From JBEVJC01 sp040510375 (GTDB taxonomy: Bacteria > Bacteroidota > Bacteroidia > Chitinophagales > Chitinophagaceae): 64,000 nt of DNA. Below the pieces are notes generated by a model. It was given only the letters and a program-made list of their open reading frames with translations, did no database searches and had not been told where the DNA came from. Numbering within the stretch: the first letter of the stretch is position 1; the number at the start of each line of letters is the position of its first letter. The stretch lies in NCBI GenBank assembly GCA_040510375.1, contig JBEVJC010000034.1:124001-188000 (forward strand), given 5' to 3'. The position numbers and the translations under genes are program-made. Below are positions 62,549 through 64,000 of this stretch, piece by piece.

Positions 62549-62731
62549 ATGAAGACAGTATTTACCAAAAGAGTTTTGTATTTTATTGCGGTCCTGATGA
62601 TCGCAGGCTGGGTGGCCAGTCTCCTGTTTTTTGTAACAGGTATGTTCGTCCACCTGCTGTTGCTTCTTGCAGTATTCATCGTGATGCAGGCAACCATCAT
62701 CACACCTAAACCTACGTCGGATCGTCATTAA
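62549..62731 (+). CDS. Small membrane protein, DUF5670/lmo0937-like
   Basis: This 60-residue protein has two hydrophobic helices (VLYFIAVLMIAGWVASLLFF and HLLLLLAVFIVMQ) separated by a turn, with a basic start and polar end. This build matches small lmo0937/DUF5670 membrane proteins. It lies 33 nt after the split-barrel gene. Function unknown. Confidence 0.7.
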   Translation: MKTVFTKRVLYFIAVLMIAGWVASLLFFVTGMFVHLLLLLAVFIVMQATIITPKPTSDRH

Positions 62732-62803
62732 TCATCGGCTTATATCTTTAAATTACTTATATATAAAGTATATTTAGAGCCATAAGAACGGAATAGAAAT
62801 TGT

Positions 62804-63856
62804 ATGGCTTTACCGCTAAAAATAAAAGTCAGGTGGGTGTATCTGATAGCTTCCCTGATGCTCATCATTTCAAACATCCTTGTCTTCAGGCTTCTCCACA
62901 GAATTTCGCTTACAATCCACGCGGTCACTGATTCTCCTGGAAGTACCGGTATGTTGTCCGGACAGGAAGAGCTTGAATCTTTGTTCACCAGTACAGGTGT
63001 TATTGCAGTGGTGTCGCTGCTGGTCACACTGGTGGCTGTGGTCTATTCACTGTTGCTTTACACCAGGCAGAACAAGGCAAAAGAACAGGAGGACAAAAAA
63101 ACGGGCGAGTACCGGGTTGAGCTGGAAAAACGTGTGGCTGAACTTAACCGGGTTAATTCGGAAACACATGAATTGAAAAGCCAGGAAAAGTTTGCGTCCA
63201 CTGGTCGTATCGCCCGCACCATTGCCCATGAAGTGCGGAATCCCCTGACAAATATTTCCCTTGCAACGGAACAGATCCGTGACAGTATTGAAAAAAATCC
63301 CGAGGCAGAATTACTGCTTGACATGATTACGCGGAATGCCACCCGGATAAATCAGCTGGTGTCCGATCTGCTTAACTCTACCCGTTTTACACAACTGGCC
63401 TATTCACCTTCAGATCTTAACGAGGTACTCGATGAAGCACTGGAACAGGCGCATGACCGGATCAGCCTGAATTCGGTAAGGGTGGAAAAAAACTACGACC
63501 GGCATATCGGAAAACTGATGATTGACCGGGAAAAAGTCAGGCTTGCATTCCTGAATATTATTATAAACGCAGTAGAAGCTATGGAAAAGGGTCAGGGACT
63601 GCTGCAGGTTTCTACCAGGATGAATGGTGATCATTACCTGGTGGAGATTAAGGATAACGGAATTGGACTTGATGAAGAAACGCAGCAGAAATTATTTGAG
63701 CCGTATTTCACCAGTAAGATGAAAGGAAACGGGCTGAGTCTTACCAATACACAGAATATTATATTCAATCACAAAGGCAATATAAAGGTCAGGAGTCAAC
63801 CTGGCGCGGGAGCTATTTTCGAGATCTCTCTTAACCGGGACGGTGCAGGGGAATAA
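62804..63856 (+). CDS. Membrane sensor histidine kinase
   Basis: The 350-residue kinase has two N-terminal membrane helices (about 8-25 and 65-85) around a short periplasmic loop, a coiled-coil linker, a HisKA domain with H-box IAHEVRNPLTN (His141), and a HATPase_c domain with N-box NIIINAVEAM, DNGIGLDEE, and FTSKMKGNGLSLTN. It should autophosphorylate and pass phosphate to a response regulator; the partial regulator at the right edge is convergent, a less usual arrangement for a cognate pair. A TATATTTA near-match to the -7 box lies about 30 nt upstream. Confidence 0.88.
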   Translation: MALPLKIKVRWVYLIASLMLIISNILVFRLLHRISLTIHAVTDSPGSTGMLSGQEELESLFTSTGVIAVVSLLVTLVAVVYSLLLYTRQNKAKEQEDKKTGEYRVELEKRVAELNRVNSETHELKSQEKFASTGRIARTIAHEVRNPLTNISLATEQIRDSIEKNPEAELLLDMITRNATRINQLVSDLLNSTRFTQLAYSPSDLNEVLDEALEQAHDRISLNSVRVEKNYDRHIGKLMIDREKVRLAFLNIIINAVEAMEKGQGLLQVSTRMNGDHYLVEIKDNGIGLDEETQQKLFEPYFTSKMKGNGLSLTNTQNIIFNHKGNIKVRSQPGAGAIFEISLNRDGAGE

Positions 63857-63859
63857 ATT

Positions 63860-64000
63860 CTACAATTGCACTGATTGGATGGCATTGATGATAATCTCCC
63901 TGGTAAATGGTTTACCAATAAACATATCAACTCCTTCACGGTAAGCCCGGTCCCTGTCGGCCTGTGTATCATGGGCGGTAATCATGATTACCTTGGTGGT
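63860..64000 (-). CDS. Response regulator receiver domain, 5' end outside the window
   Basis: On the minus strand the last 46 codons read TTKVIMITAHDTQADRDRAY, then EGVDMFIGKPFTREIIINAI and end in QSVQL. MITAHD supplies the conserved Thr/Ser region and KPF the invariant Lys of receiver domains. The regulator may end after its receiver domain. It is convergent with the kinase gene. Confidence 0.82.
   Translation of the reverse strand, partial: TTKVIMITAHDTQADRDRAYREGVDMFIGKPFTREIIINAIQSVQL

Noticed and set aside
1..64000. CRISPR array, tRNA, rRNA, intact IS or prophage
   Set aside because: No regularly spaced repeats with spacers, no tRNA-like cloverleaf and no transposase, integrase or phage structural gene were recognised by eye; a tRNA missed by eye cannot be excluded without a search.

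Overview
The window reads as a chromosome segment of a Bacteroidota bacterium, most likely close to the Chitinophagaceae. The evidence is two proteins with type IX secretion (T9SS type A) C-terminal sorting regions, an S46 dipeptidyl peptidase, a GH3-family protein, TlpA-like and SurA-like envelope proteins of Bacteroidota type, recurrent TAnnTTTG promoter boxes, and weak Shine-Dalgarno sequences. No rRNA, tRNA, CRISPR array or intact insertion sequence was recognised.

Region 1 (1-24,017) is an O-antigen or surface-polysaccharide locus exported by an ABC transporter. It encodes several glycosyltransferases, a dTDP-4-dehydrorhamnose reductase, a split transketolase, an epimerase-GT2 fusion, four methyltransferase-type proteins, two large membrane proteins that share a C-terminal domain, an RgpF-family protein, Wzm/Wzt, an O-antigen ligase and a WaaE-like GT2. 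Several genes overlap by ATGA or TAATG, which points to translational coupling. Multi-enzyme fusions are unusually common (MTase-GT2-GT4, SDR-GT2, MTase-kinase-like, GT4-GT2).

Region 2 (about 24,018-32,886) is AT-rich accessory DNA full of gene debris. It holds three intact or truncated lipoprotein genes, a 3' gene fragment overlapping a lipoprotein gene (a toxin/immunity-like layout), a decayed copy of a PKD lipoprotein gene, an intact beta-propeller gene and a frameshifted paralogue, a possible SymE-like remnant and a possible DUF433/DUF5615-like toxin-antitoxin remnant. I read it as a decaying polymorphic-toxin/immunity-type island, but no complete toxin is visible. A LamG/T9SS protein, a secreted PPC-domain protein and a VOC protein lie within it.

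Region 3 (32,887-58,541) starts with an 1866-residue T9SS-secreted repeat protein and continues with mostly housekeeping genes: fabG, a GH3 enzyme, lptB, metF, a SurA-like PPIase, a TlpA-like protein, rlmD, two rhomboids, an EEP hydrolase, cysS, mnmD, an AlkA-like glycosylase, and a probable obgE - S46 peptidase - dipeptide epimerase operon. Six of the promoters here place a perfect TAnnTTTG box only 3-8 nt ahead of the start codon, which suggests leaderless mRNAs.

Region 4 (58,700-64,000) is a cluster of small stress-type genes: DUF1328, Ku, a Cys-rich four-helix protein, a DUF2383-like protein, two split-barrel proteins, a DUF5670-like membrane peptide, a sensor kinase, and the 3' end of a response-regulator gene at the right edge.
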